From NCBI GenBank assembly GCA_938073895.1, contig CALJFB010000037.1, positions 1 to 58,064 of the forward strand: DNA of 58,064 nt. The letters run 5' to 3'. Shown here piece after piece: positions 9,355-18,027 of this stretch. The first letter of the stretch is position 1, and the number at the start of each line of letters is the position of its first letter. The notes under the pieces are model-generated. The model was not told where the DNA came from. It saw only the letters and a list, made by a program, of their open reading frames with translations, and searched no databases. The DNA comes from an uncultured Flavobacteriaceae bacterium (lineage in GTDB: Bacteria > Bacteroidota > Bacteroidia > Flavobacteriales > Flavobacteriaceae). Made by a program: the position numbers and the translations under genes.

Positions 9355-12114
9355 ATGATGGATAAATATTCCTTTTTAAACGCAGCCCATACAGCATACT
9401 TTGCTGATTTATACGACCAATATCTTAAAAACCCAGATTCTGTTGAGCCTAGTTGGAGAGCCTTTTTTCAAGGTTACGACTTTGGTACAGAAGAATTTGC
9501 TTTAGATATCGATTCTATAGAACCACTAAATGGCCCAATTCCTGAACATGTTCAGAAAGAGTTTCAGGTTATTAAACTAATAGATGGTTTTAGAAATAGA
9601 GGTCATTTATTTACAAAAACAAATCCAGTAAGAGATAGACGTAAATACGCGCCATCTTTAGAAATTGAAAACTTTGGTTTATCTAAATCAGATTTAAATA
9701 CCGTTTTTAGTGCTGGAGATATTCTTGGTATTGGATCTCAGACTTTACAAGAAATTATTCGTCATTTAGAGAACATTTATTGTGGTTCTATAGGTGTAGA
9801 ATATATGTACATTAGAGAACCAGAAGAGATTCAATGGATTCAGAAAAAACTAAATATAAACGATAATAAGCCTAGTTTTTCTGGCGAACAGAAAAAACAC
9901 ATTCTTAAAAAACTTAATGAAGCTGTATCTTTTGAGAGCTTCTTGCATACAAAATATGTAGGTCAAAAACGTTTCTCTCTAGAAGGTGGAGAATCTTTAA
10001 TACCAGGTTTAGATGCTTTAATTGAAAAAGCTGCAGAAGTTGGAGTTAAAGAATTTGTTATGGGAATGGCTCATAGAGGTCGTTTAAGTACATTAACAAA
10101 TATATTCGGTAAGTCTGCTAAAGATATTTTTAGTGAATTTGACGGAAAAGACTACGAAGAAAAAGTTTTTGATGGAGATGTTAAATACCATTTAGGTTGG
10201 ACAAGTAATCGAAAAACAGATTCTGGAAAAGAAATAAAATTAAGCATAGCACCTAATCCATCTCACTTAGAAACAGTTGGAGCAGTAGTCCAAGGAATTG
10301 TTAGGTCTAAACAAGACAAGCTTTATAGTAACGATTTTAGTCAAGTATTACCAATCGTAGTTCATGGAGATGCCGCAATTGCTGGTCAAGGTTTGGTTTA
10401 TGAAATTGTGCAAATGGCACAGTTAGATGGCTACAAAACCAATGGAACTATACATGTTGTTGTAAACAATCAAGTAGGTTTTACAACTAATTACTTAGAC
10501 GCACGTTCTAGTACTTATTGTACAGATATTGCAAAAGTAACATTATCTCCAGTATTACATGTTAATGCAGACGATACTGAAGCTGTGGTTCACGCCATGA
10601 CTTTTGCTTTAGATTTTAGAATGAAATTTAAGCGTGATGTTTTTATTGATTTGTTAGGTTACCGTAAGTACGGACATAACGAAGGTGATGAGCCACGTTT
10701 TACACAACCTAAGCTATATAAGTCAATTTCAAAACATGATAATCCTAGAGATATTTATGCAGAGAAATTAATAGCAGCAAATATTATAGATAAAGGTTAT
10801 GTTAAAGAATTAGAACTAGCTTATAAAGCTAAGTTAGAAGAGAAATTAGAAGACTCAAGAAAAGAAGATAAAACAGTTATTACGCCATTTATGCAAAGTG
10901 AATGGACAGAATTTGCTAGAGCAGACGAGAATGTAATGATGCAAGCAATAGACACTAGAGTAGATGCAAGTCTTTTAGAGTCTATAACTAAAGTGATTTC
11001 AAACTTACCTAAGGAGAAAAAATTTATACGTAAAATTGAACGCCTAATTCAATCTCGTCAAAAAATGTTTGACGATAATAAATTAGATTGGGCAATGGCA
11101 GAGCATTTAGCTTACGGATCTTTATTAAAAGAAGGATTTGATGTAAGAATTTCTGGGCAAGATGTAGAAAGAGGAACTTTTTCTCACAGACATGCAGTAG
11201 TTAAGGTAGAAGATAGCGAAGAAGAAATCGTACTTTTAAATCAATTAGAAGGCGATCAAGGACGTTTCGATATTTATAACTCATTACTATCAGAATATGG
11301 TGTGGTAGGTTTTGACTATGGTTACGCTATGGCAAATCCAAACGCATTAACCATATGGGAAGCACAATTTGGAGACTTTAGTAATGGAGCTCAAATTATG
11401 TTAGACCAATATATTTCTTGTGGAGAAGATAAGTGGAAAACACAAAACGGTTTAGTCATGTTGTTGCCACATGGTTACGAAGGTCAAGGCGCAGAACATT
11501 CTTCGGGAAGAATGGAACGTTATCTCCAGCTTTGTGCTAAGAAAAATATGTTTGTAGCAAATTGTACAAATCCTGCAAACATGTTTCATTTGTTAAGAAA
11601 ACAAATGCTTGCAGATTATAGAAAACCATTAATTGTGTTTACGCCAAAAAGTTTACTGCGTCATCCAAAATGTGTTTCAACGGTACAAGATTTTGCAGAA
11701 GGTGGATTCCAAACATTAATAAATGAGGAAATAGTAAAACCAAAAGACACTAAAACACTAGTATTTGTGTCTGGTAAATTCTATTACGATTTATTAGAAC
11801 GTAGAGAAGAAACCGGACGTACAGATGTAGCTTTAGTTAGATTAGAGCAACTATTCCCGCTACCAAAAAACGAAATAAGAGAGGTTTTAGAGCAATACAG
11901 CAATGTAACAGATATTGTTTGGGCTCAAGAAGAACCAAGAAACATGGGTGCATATGCTCATTTATTAATGAATTTAGACGAAGTTAAAACGTTTAGAGCT
12001 GCAACAAGAAGACCTTACAGTGCTCCGGCAGCAGGAAGTTCTACACGATCTAAAAGACGTCAAAAAGAAGTTATAGATTTTGTATTTGATGTTTCAAAAA
12101 ATAATCAATACTAA
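9355..12114 (+). CDS. sucA: 2-oxoglutarate dehydrogenase E1 component
   Basis: This 919-residue thiamine-diphosphate enzyme of the TCA cycle decarboxylates 2-oxoglutarate and passes the succinyl group to the E2 lipoyl domain. The N-terminus has the E1o signature (YFADLYDQYLKNPDSVEPSW) and the core has GMAHRGRLSTL and the ThDP/Mg motif GDAAIAGQGL...NNQVGFTT. The C-terminal half carries the transketolase-like pyrimidine domain (LPHGYEGQGAEHSSGRMER). Length is normal. Two adjacent ATGs (9355, 9358) are possible starts. The downstream sucB gene is separated from it by one small gene. Confidence 0.97.
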   Translation: MMDKYSFLNAAHTAYFADLYDQYLKNPDSVEPSWRAFFQGYDFGTEEFALDIDSIEPLNGPIPEHVQKEFQVIKLIDGFRNRGHLFTKTNPVRDRRKYAPSLEIENFGLSKSDLNTVFSAGDILGIGSQTLQEIIRHLENIYCGSIGVEYMYIREPEEIQWIQKKLNINDNKPSFSGEQKKHILKKLNEAVSFESFLHTKYVGQKRFSLEGGESLIPGLDALIEKAAEVGVKEFVMGMAHRGRLSTLTNIFGKSAKDIFSEFDGKDYEEKVFDGDVKYHLGWTSNRKTDSGKEIKLSIAPNPSHLETVGAVVQGIVRSKQDKLYSNDFSQVLPIVVHGDAAIAGQGLVYEIVQMAQLDGYKTNGTIHVVVNNQVGFTTNYLDARSSTYCTDIAKVTLSPVLHVNADDTEAVVHAMTFALDFRMKFKRDVFIDLLGYRKYGHNEGDEPRFTQPKLYKSISKHDNPRDIYAEKLIAANIIDKGYVKELELAYKAKLEEKLEDSRKEDKTVITPFMQSEWTEFARADENVMMQAIDTRVDASLLESITKVISNLPKEKKFIRKIERLIQSRQKMFDDNKLDWAMAEHLAYGSLLKEGFDVRISGQDVERGTFSHRHAVVKVEDSEEEIVLLNQLEGDQGRFDIYNSLLSEYGVVGFDYGYAMANPNALTIWEAQFGDFSNGAQIMLDQYISCGEDKWKTQNGLVMLLPHGYEGQGAEHSSGRMERYLQLCAKKNMFVANCTNPANMFHLLRKQMLADYRKPLIVFTPKSLLRHPKCVSTVQDFAEGGFQTLINEEIVKPKDTKTLVFVSGKFYYDLLERREETGRTDVALVRLEQLFPLPKNEIREVLEQYSNVTDIVWAQEEPRNMGAYAHLLMNLDEVKTFRAATRRPYSAPAAGSSTRSKRRQKEVIDFVFDVSKNNQY

Positions 12115-12125
12115 AATTTTAAATT

Positions 12126-12482
12126 ATGAAAAAATTAATTTTAATAGTAGCAATCTTAACTTTTAGTTTGGGTTTTTCACAGTCAGAAAAAATATCTAAA
12201 GCAGAAGTGTTAAGTACATTTAAAACAGCATACAATGCTTCTAATTTTTCAGCAATTTACAATTTGTTATCAGAAGATTTTAAGTCTAAAAAAGACTTAA
12301 AAAGTATAACTAATTATCTTAAAAGATTTAAAAATGCCAAAGGAGAAATAACAAATATTAGCTCTAATGGGATTGAAAATGATGGCTATATTAAATATCC
12401 AATTACAGTTGGTAAACTAGAAAATAAGCTAGTTTTAAAATATAATAATAAAAACAAATTAGAGTATATAAGCTTTAATTAG
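12126..12482 (+). CDS. Small secreted protein, possibly DUF3887/NTF2-like, between sucA and sucB
   Basis: This 118-residue protein has a signal peptide (about 1-19, ending SLGFSQ). The mature part looks like a short alpha+beta fold (FKTAYNASNFSAIYNLLSEDFKS), similar to DUF3887 or SnoaL/NTF2-like domains. Only 11 bp separate it from sucA, and 33 bp separate it from sucB, so it sits inside the operon although an exported protein has no obvious part in a cytoplasmic complex. The domain match is from memory and weak. Confidence 0.65.
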   Translation: MKKLILIVAILTFSLGFSQSEKISKAEVLSTFKTAYNASNFSAIYNLLSEDFKSKKDLKSITNYLKRFKNAKGEITNISSNGIENDGYIKYPITVGKLENKLVLKYNNKNKLEYISFN

Positions 12483-12515
12483 AACAAGTAAATTACAACA
12501 TAAAATTATACTATA

Positions 12516-13727
12516 ATGATTTTAGAAATGAAAGTGCCTTCACCAGGCGAATCAATTACAGAAGTTGAAATAGCTGAATGGTTAGTTCAAGATGGCGATT
12601 ATGTAGAAAAAGACCAAGCAATTGCTGAGGTTGATAGCGATAAAGCTACTTTAGAATTACCTGCAGAAGCTAGCGGTATAATTACGCTTAAAGCGGAAGA
12701 AGGCGATGCTGTAGAAGTTGGGCAAGTAGTTTGCTTAATAGATACTAGTGCTGCCAAGCCAGAAGGTTCTTCAGAGGAACCAAAGGCAGAAGTTAAAACC
12801 GAAGCGCCAAAAGCAATAGTTGAAGCTCCAAAAGCAGAAGCTAAAACCTATGCTACAGGTACAGCAAGTCCTGCTGCTAAGAAAATATTAGCAGAAAAAG
12901 GTATTGAGGCTAATAGTGTTTCTGGTTCAGGTAAAGATGGAAGAGTTACTAAAGACGATGCTGTAAATGCAGTGCCAAGTATGGGAACTCCAACTGGAGG
13001 AAATCGTGGTGCAACTCATCATAAAATGTCTATGTTACGTCGTAAAGTTGCAGAGCGTTTAGTCGAGGCTAAAAACACAACAGCAATGTTAACAACGTTT
13101 AACGAAGTTAACATGACGCCAATTTTTGAATTGCGTAAACAATACAAAGAAGAGTTTAAAGCAAAGCATGGTGTTGGACTAGGATTCATGTCTTTCTTCT
13201 CGTTAGCTGTTGTTAGAGCATTAAAAATGTATCCTGCAGTAAACTCAATGATTGATGGAAAACAAATGTTATCTTACGATTTTGTTGATATTTCTATTGC
13301 AGTTTCTGGACCAAAAGGATTAATGGTACCAGTTATTAGAAATGCCGAAAACTTAACTTTTAGAGGTGTTGAAGCAGAAGTAAAACGCTTAGCTTTACGC
13401 GCTAGAGATGGAAATATAACTGTAGATGAAATGACTGGTGGAACATTTACCATAACTAATGGTGGTGTTTTTGGTTCAATGCTATCTACACCAATTATTA
13501 ACCCACCACAAAGTGGAATATTAGGAATGCATAACATTATTGAAAGACCAATTGCTGTAAATGGTAATGTGGAAATTCATCCAATGATGTATGTTGCCTT
13601 ATCTTACGACCATAGAATTATTGACGGAAAAGAATCTGTTGGTTTCTTAGTTGCTGTTAAAGAAGCGTTAGAAAGTCCAGAAGAGTTATTAATGGACGGA
13701 AATCTTAAAAAAGCTTTAGAACTATAG
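12516..13727 (+). CDS. sucB: 2-oxoglutarate dehydrogenase E2 (dihydrolipoyl succinyltransferase)
   Basis: This 403-residue protein has an N-terminal lipoyl domain with the lipoylation motif DSDKATLE (Lys43), an Ala/Pro/Glu-rich linker (about 85-112), an E3-binding domain ([18 protein letters not shown]) and the acyltransferase core. The core ends with the catalytic DHRIIDG (365-371). It transfers succinyl groups to CoA in the TCA cycle. It lies downstream of sucA and is followed by a strong terminator. Confidence 0.96.
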   Translation: MILEMKVPSPGESITEVEIAEWLVQDGDYVEKDQAIAEVDSDKATLELPAEASGIITLKAEEGDAVEVGQVVCLIDTSAAKPEGSSEEPKAEVKTEAPKAIVEAPKAEAKTYATGTASPAAKKILAEKGIEANSVSGSGKDGRVTKDDAVNAVPSMGTPTGGNRGATHHKMSMLRRKVAERLVEAKNTTAMLTTFNEVNMTPIFELRKQYKEEFKAKHGVGLGFMSFFSLAVVRALKMYPAVNSMIDGKQMLSYDFVDISIAVSGPKGLMVPVIRNAENLTFRGVEAEVKRLALRARDGNITVDEMTGGTFTITNGGVFGSMLSTPIINPPQSGILGMHNIIERPIAVNGNVEIHPMMYVALSYDHRIIDGKESVGFLVAVKEALESPEELLMDGNLKKALEL

Positions 13728-13750
13728 TTCTAGATTAGTATAAATTATTA

Positions 13751-13781
13751 AAAAAGCCTCAATTATATTGAGGCTTTTTTT
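13751..13781. terminator. Intrinsic terminator after sucB
   Basis: The stem AAAAAGCCTCAAT/ATTGAGGCTTTTT with a 3-nt loop and a T-run ends the sucA-sucB unit. It is nearly the same hairpin as the one at 421-455. Confidence 0.85.
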
Positions 13782-14037
13782 TATGCTATTGCTTTGCTTA
13801 GTACAGCTATTTGTTTGATGTTATAATAATAAATGTGCTTTTTACAGTCTATTTTATTAAAAAAGGCTTGGGTTAGTTATTCTTTTTCTTTACATTTTAT
13901 CTAAATAAAAAGGCCATCGTTTTTTTCTCTAATTTTACGGAATTATTAGCCTTATAGTTTAAAATTAAATTTTATTTCGGTTCCACTTATGTAATCACAT
14001 AAAAATAAATTATATTTACTTTTCACTCTTACTAATT
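13782..14037 (+). promoter_or_regulatory. AT-rich upstream region of the GTPase operon
   Basis: No ORF is visible here. A small palindrome, TTATGT/ACATAA (13987-14002), lies 36 bp ahead of the first gene of the GTPase operon. TATATTTACT just downstream of it is a weak -7-like match. This is the most likely place for the operon's promoter, but no box is convincing. Confidence 0.3.
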
Positions 14038-14382
14038 ATGAAAGAAGAAAATACAACCACTGCTCCAGCCAAAAACGAATCGTCAAAAATAGATGCTATA
14101 AAGCAGCTTATCTTTGGTGAACAAATCCAAACCTATAACAGTGAATTTGATGCTGTAAAAAAAGATATTCTTAACAAAAAGAATCAATTAAACGATCTAA
14201 TAGAAACAGTTAAACTGGAATTGTTACAAAATATAGATTCTGTAGCAATAGATGTTAATATTAGAATTACCGAACTAGAAGACAAACTAGAGGATAAAAT
14301 TGAAACTTTAGAAGATAAGAAAGTAGATCGTAAGATGTTGGGTGAATTATTGACCAAACTAGGCGAGAAAATCAGTCAGTAA
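14038..14382 (+). CDS. Coiled-coil protein, first gene of the small-GTPase operon
   Basis: This 114-residue, highly charged protein has no signal peptide. From about residue 25 to 110 it is an almost continuous predicted coiled coil (LNDLIETVKLELLQ..., ITELEDKLEDKIETLEDKK). No enzyme motif is present. It is followed after 12 bp by the Roadblock-like gene and shares its heptad style. A role as scaffold or partner of the neighbouring coiled-coil protein is inference from position only. Confidence 0.7.
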   Translation: MKEENTTTAPAKNESSKIDAIKQLIFGEQIQTYNSEFDAVKKDILNKKNQLNDLIETVKLELLQNIDSVAIDVNIRITELEDKLEDKIETLEDKKVDRKMLGELLTKLGEKISQ

Positions 14383-14394
14383 TCTCTGGTTTTG

Positions 14395-15213
14395 ATGTAT
14401 AAAGACGATAAGCTTCAAATTTTAAAAGACATCTTATTAACAGATGAACGTACTTATGCTCAAAAAATAGAAGAGAAATTAAATGTTTTAGAAGATACTT
14501 TAAATAAGAGAAATCAACTTTCAGAAAAAGTAGATCCTATTATAGACGAAAAACTAAGTCAGTTTATTTTAGAAATTCCTAAAACATTAGGTCCAACAAT
14601 AACCGAAGCCTTAAAAACAGAAATTAAAAACTCTCAAGACGCAGTTGTAGAAGCTTTGTTTCCTATTATTGGAAAGATGATTAAAAAGTATATACAAAGC
14701 GAAATTCAGCAGCTTTCAGAACGAATAAATGCTCAGATGTCTAAAACTTTTTCTTTTAGTTTTATAAAGAAAAAAATCAAAGCAAAATTTTCAGGAATGT
14801 CTCATGCTGATCTTATTTTAGCAGAAGAATTTAAACCAATTATAGAACAATTACTAGTTGTAGAAAACCATTCTGGACTTTTAATGGCAAATTATTCTTT
14901 AACCAAAAATATTGAAGAAGATATGGTTAGTGGAATGCTAACTGCTATAAAAAGTTTTGCAGAAGATGCTTTTAATAGCGAGGAACAACAACTTAATTCT
15001 ATTCAATATGATACGTTTCATATTCACCTTCAAAATTTTTCAAACTACTATATAGCTGTCGTTGTTTCTGGATCATATAGTTCAGAGTTTAAGCATAAAT
15101 TAGAAGATAAATTGTTAGACTTTGCTATAACTAAAATTAATAAAACAGACTTAAAAGAAAGCGTAAGTTTACAACAAAAAATAAAAGACTATTTTGCGAA
15201 TGAAAATCTCTAA
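14395..15213 (+). CDS. Coiled-coil protein with a Roadblock/longin-like C-terminal domain (OmpA-protein N-terminal-like)
   Basis: I chose the ATG at 14395 rather than the TTG one codon upstream, giving 272 residues. Residues 15-120 are helical/coiled coil. Residues 90-135 (PIIGKMIKKYIQ...) and 140-250 (ENHSGLLMANYS, DMVSGMLTAIKSFAEDAF, IAVVVSG) resemble the cytoplasmic N-terminal region of certain proteobacterial and cyanobacterial OmpA-family proteins. In those, a TGLLL...DMVSGMLTAIQDF pattern precedes the OmpA domain; here no OmpA domain follows. The alpha/beta pattern looks like a Roadblock/longin fold, the class that includes GTPase regulators such as MglB. The gene overlaps the GTPase gene by 14 bp. 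A direct GTPase partner is the best guess. Confidence 0.65.
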   Translation: MYKDDKLQILKDILLTDERTYAQKIEEKLNVLEDTLNKRNQLSEKVDPIIDEKLSQFILEIPKTLGPTITEALKTEIKNSQDAVVEALFPIIGKMIKKYIQSEIQQLSERINAQMSKTFSFSFIKKKIKAKFSGMSHADLILAEEFKPIIEQLLVVENHSGLLMANYSLTKNIEEDMVSGMLTAIKSFAEDAFNSEEQQLNSIQYDTFHIHLQNFSNYYIAVVVSGSYSSEFKHKLEDKLLDFAITKINKTDLKESVSLQQKIKDYFANENL

Positions 15214-15691
15214 AAAAGTTGTTATAATTGGTCATTTTGGTGTGGGAAAATCATCATTAATTAGACAGTTTGTAGAAAACACATTTTCGGAAGATTACAA
15301 AGTAAGTATTGGTGTCCACATACTTAAAAAAGAAGTTTCAATTCCAGAAAATAATAAAGATGTTACTTTAGTATTATGGGATTTAGAAGGTAATAGCGAT
15401 ATTAAAAAAACCAGAACTTCTTATCTTTTAGGTTCTCATGCATTTATTTATGTGTTTGATTTAACAAGACCATCAACTTATGGTAACATTATAGAAGAAT
15501 TAGAATACTTAAAAGTTACAAAAAGTAATACACCAATTATAGTGGTTGGAAATAAATCCGACTTGGTTACTAAAAAATTTATAAAAGAGATTAATACTAA
15601 ATTTCAAAATTTCAACTCCATTTATACCAGTGCAAAAACGGCTGAGAATGTTAACGATTTATTTTTAGATTTAGCGAAACAACTTGTTTAA
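15200..15691 (+). CDS. Ras/Rab-like small GTPase
   Basis: The ATG at 15200 (MKISKK, 163 residues) is preferred over an upstream TTG. All G motifs are present. G1 is GHFGVGKS (11-18). The switch I region is YKVSIGV (33-39), Ser36 standing where Rab proteins have Thr. G3 is WDLEG (60-64), followed by Asn65 where Ras/Rab have the catalytic Gln. G4 is NKSD (118-121) and G5 is TSAK (143-146). There is no C-terminal Cys for prenylation. It resembles Rab more than MglA. It overlaps the upstream Roadblock-like gene by 14 bp and lies 2 bp before a hybrid kinase gene, so it is very likely co-regulated with both. Low intrinsic hydrolysis and need of a partner are inferred from Asn65. Confidence 0.85.
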   Translation: MKISKKVVIIGHFGVGKSSLIRQFVENTFSEDYKVSIGVHILKKEVSIPENNKDVTLVLWDLEGNSDIKKTRTSYLLGSHAFIYVFDLTRPSTYGNIIEELEYLKVTKSNTPIIVVGNKSDLVTKKFIKEINTKFQNFNSIYTSAKTAENVNDLFLDLAKQLV

Positions 15692-15693
15692 TT

Positions 15694-17232
15694 ATGGATT
15701 TAAAAAAATATCAAGATCATATTATTTCTAATACTAATCAATATATAACTATAGATGCCAATGGTGTTATTTTAGATAGTTGTAATAGTATTTTAGACTT
15801 AGAAAAAAAGCAATCTCTAGGTAGTTTATATCCTTTTTTTGATACTTTTATTGAACTAATTGCCCTAAATAAAGAAGATACTTTCTTTTTTAGTTGTATT
15901 CATTTTACCTTGCCTCAAAATAAAATTATTGTAGATGTTACTTTAAAAACATTTATAGATAAGCCAGCATTAATAATAATTCAAGATTTTACATCTCATT
16001 ATTTTGCTTATCAATTTGCAGCACAAGAGCGTAACGAATCTGTTATTTCTAAAGAGAAAATAGAGCTTCAAAATCAATTCTTAAAAGAACAAGAATTGTT
16101 TAAATCTAAGTTTATAGCTAATTTTAGTCACGAATTAAGAGAACCGCTTGAAGGTGTTGTAGCCTTTTCGGATTTTTTAAAAGAAACAGAACTAGATTAT
16201 CAACAAGAAAGTTATGTTAATATTATAGAGTCGTCTTCACAACATTTAAAAAAAATGTTAGAAGATATTTTAGATTTGCAAACCATAAAATTAAATCATA
16301 CAAAACTTCAAAAAGACGTTATAAATCCTTTGAGTTTTATAACAGAAATACAAACCGTTTTTAAAGCCAAATCGCAAAAGAAAGGTTTAGATTTTGTAAG
16401 TAAAATTTCAGGTGTTTTACCTGAGTTTATTTTGGCAGATCAAATACGTTTTAGACAGATTTTAAGTAATCTATTAACAAATGCAGTAAAGTTTACAGAA
16501 CAAGGTACAATCTATTTTGAAACCTCTTATAATTACGAAAGAGCCAATAAATACAGTTTATCTTTTATAATTAGAGATTCTGGTGTTGGAATCCCAAAAC
16601 ACAAATTAGACACAGTTTTTGAAAGTTTTAATTCTACAGACTCCAATTATCAAATAGCAAATACTAAAAGTTATGGATTGGGTTTATCAATTGTAAAATC
16701 TTTGGTAGAAACCTTTAATGGCTCTATTCAAGTAGAGTCCGAAGAGCATAAATGGACAGAATTTACCGTTAATATGGAGTTTAGTAAGCCTAATAAATCA
16801 GACATCTTACTTTTAAAAACAAAACAAGAGCAACCTTATAATCAAGATAAAAAAATAAAAATATTATTAGTAGAAAATTCAGAGATTACACAGCTTATTC
16901 TATTAAAAATAGCTTCAAAACATAAAAATATTCAATTAGACATTAACCCTAATCCAGAACCTGATAAGTTTATAGAAGATTTAGAATTAAACGCATACGA
17001 TCTTGTTTTAATGGATATAGATTTAGAGCAACAAAGTGGTGTAGATCTAATCTATAGAATAAAAAAACACAGAAGCCCAGATTTAAAACAAACACCTATA
17101 ATAGTAGTAACAGGAAAGGTTTTAAAAGAAGATTTACAAGTCTATAAAAAAGCAAAAGTAGAAGCTGTATTAAAAAAGCCATTTACAGAAAAAGAATTTT
17201 TAAGCAGTCTAACTTCAGTTTTAGGCCAATAA
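15694..17232 (+). CDS. Hybrid histidine kinase (PAS-like, HisKA, HATPase, receiver)
   Basis: This 512-residue cytoplasmic protein has no membrane helices. It has a PAS-like N-terminus (about 8-100), a short coiled coil and HisKA with FSHELREPL (His146). The HATPase_c domain shows N box LTNAVKF (261-267), DSGVGIP (295-301) and YGLGLS (327-332). The C-terminal receiver (387-512) has phospho-acceptor Asp441, Thr473 and the K-P of LKKPF. The usual acidic pair of the receiver is E394-N395, so one acid is missing. There is no output domain. The gene starts 2 bp after the GTPase gene. The inferred role is to couple a signal to the GTPase module. Confidence 0.9.
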   Translation: MDLKKYQDHIISNTNQYITIDANGVILDSCNSILDLEKKQSLGSLYPFFDTFIELIALNKEDTFFFSCIHFTLPQNKIIVDVTLKTFIDKPALIIIQDFTSHYFAYQFAAQERNESVISKEKIELQNQFLKEQELFKSKFIANFSHELREPLEGVVAFSDFLKETELDYQQESYVNIIESSSQHLKKMLEDILDLQTIKLNHTKLQKDVINPLSFITEIQTVFKAKSQKKGLDFVSKISGVLPEFILADQIRFRQILSNLLTNAVKFTEQGTIYFETSYNYERANKYSLSFIIRDSGVGIPKHKLDTVFESFNSTDSNYQIANTKSYGLGLSIVKSLVETFNGSIQVESEEHKWTEFTVNMEFSKPNKSDILLLKTKQEQPYNQDKKIKILLVENSEITQLILLKIASKHKNIQLDINPNPEPDKFIEDLELNAYDLVLMDIDLEQQSGVDLIYRIKKHRSPDLKQTPIIVVTGKVLKEDLQVYKKAKVEAVLKKPFTEKEFLSSLTSVLGQ

Positions 17233-17276
17233 AATTAGCAGTTTTATTACACTAATTTTAAATAAGTAGCAAAACA

Positions 17277-17313
17277 AAAAAAAGGATTAACTTATAAAGT
17301 TAATCCTTTTTTA
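17277..17313. terminator. Bidirectional intrinsic terminator
   Basis: A perfect 13-bp stem (AAAGGATTAACTT 17281-17293, mirrored at 17297-17309) with a 3-nt loop is flanked by A and T runs. It lies between the kinase gene and the convergent TerB-like gene. Confidence 0.9.
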
Positions 17314-17340
17314 TATTTTAAACGTTCTAGAGTTGTAACT

Positions 17341-17772
17341 CTAACGATTCATATTTTTAATTCCATCAGAGAAATCGTCCACATCTACGCCTTGTTTTAC
17401 AAGTTCAATAGACTTATCAGCAACGTATTTAGCATTATCAGATTTAAAACCTAATCCAACACATAAACGTTGTAATATTACCATTTTCTCGTCATGATTA
17501 ATATGGTCAACCCAAACCATACGCGCCAAATCAAATAAACGCTCTAAACGGCTATCATAACTTGTTGGAGGATTAATAGGATGAGATTTATAATCCTTTA
17601 AAATTATAGCATAATCACCTTCACTAATACTTAAGTTTCGAGCCAAACGATCTAAAAACGTTTTTTCCGATTCGCTAATCATTCCGTCGCTCATGGCAAC
17701 TCTAACAATTGCAGCAAAATGATCCTCATTTCGTTGTTTAAAACCACTATCAAATAAATCCGAAAACGACAT
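17341..17772 (-). CDS. TerB-like (tellurite-resistance fold) protein
   Basis: This 143-residue all-helical protein has two TerB-like halves. The first has AAIVRVAMSDGMISESEKTF, with the acidic DGxIxxxE signature that can bind metal in TerB. The second half (MVWVDHINHDEKMVILQRL) is related. Family members are cytoplasmic and their role is mostly unknown. The gene is monocistronic and convergent with the GTPase operon. Confidence 0.8.
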   Translation of the reverse strand: MSFSDLFDSGFKQRNEDHFAAIVRVAMSDGMISESEKTFLDRLARNLSISEGDYAIILKDYKSHPINPPTSYDSRLERLFDLARMVWVDHINHDEKMVILQRLCVGLGFKSDNAKYVADKSIELVKQGVDVDDFSDGIKNMNR

Positions 17773-17893
17773 AATTCTTATTTTAAATATAAGTTACAAA
17801 GATATAAATAATCAAAAACTCTCATCTAAAAAAACAACTAATTTTTAAATGAATACCAATTATTTTTTTGGCATTCTTTTTTTTATTAAAAAA

Positions 17894-17980
17894 GCCGCGC
17901 TTTCACCAGTCGCTTTTTTTGGTTGCATAAGTGCAACAACCAAAAAAGAGCTCCAACAATGGCTCAATCGCTAATGCAAA
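17894..17980 (+). repeat. Structured dispersed repeat, copy 1
   Basis: This non-coding element contains a hairpin (TTTTTTG, then GTTGCA-TAAG-TGCAAC, AAC bulge, CAAAAAA; about 17924-17947). The hairpin is followed by GAGCTCCAACAA...GGCTCAATCGCTAATGC. It aligns with the reverse strand of 48436-48540: the GCCGCGCT/GTCGTGCT start, the TCGCT before the hairpin, the bulge position and the GAGCTC-AACAA-CT-CATC-CTAA-GC tail all correspond. The stem arms differ together in the two copies. Confidence 0.6.
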
Positions 17981-18027
17981 TTCTAGGTTAAATTAAAATA
18001 GGTGTCATAAATAAGTAATCTAACTCG

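Noticed and set aside
17881-17980. Rho-independent terminator for the TerB-like gene
   Set aside because: The hairpin lies upstream of that gene's start, on the wrong side; it belongs to the dispersed repeat.
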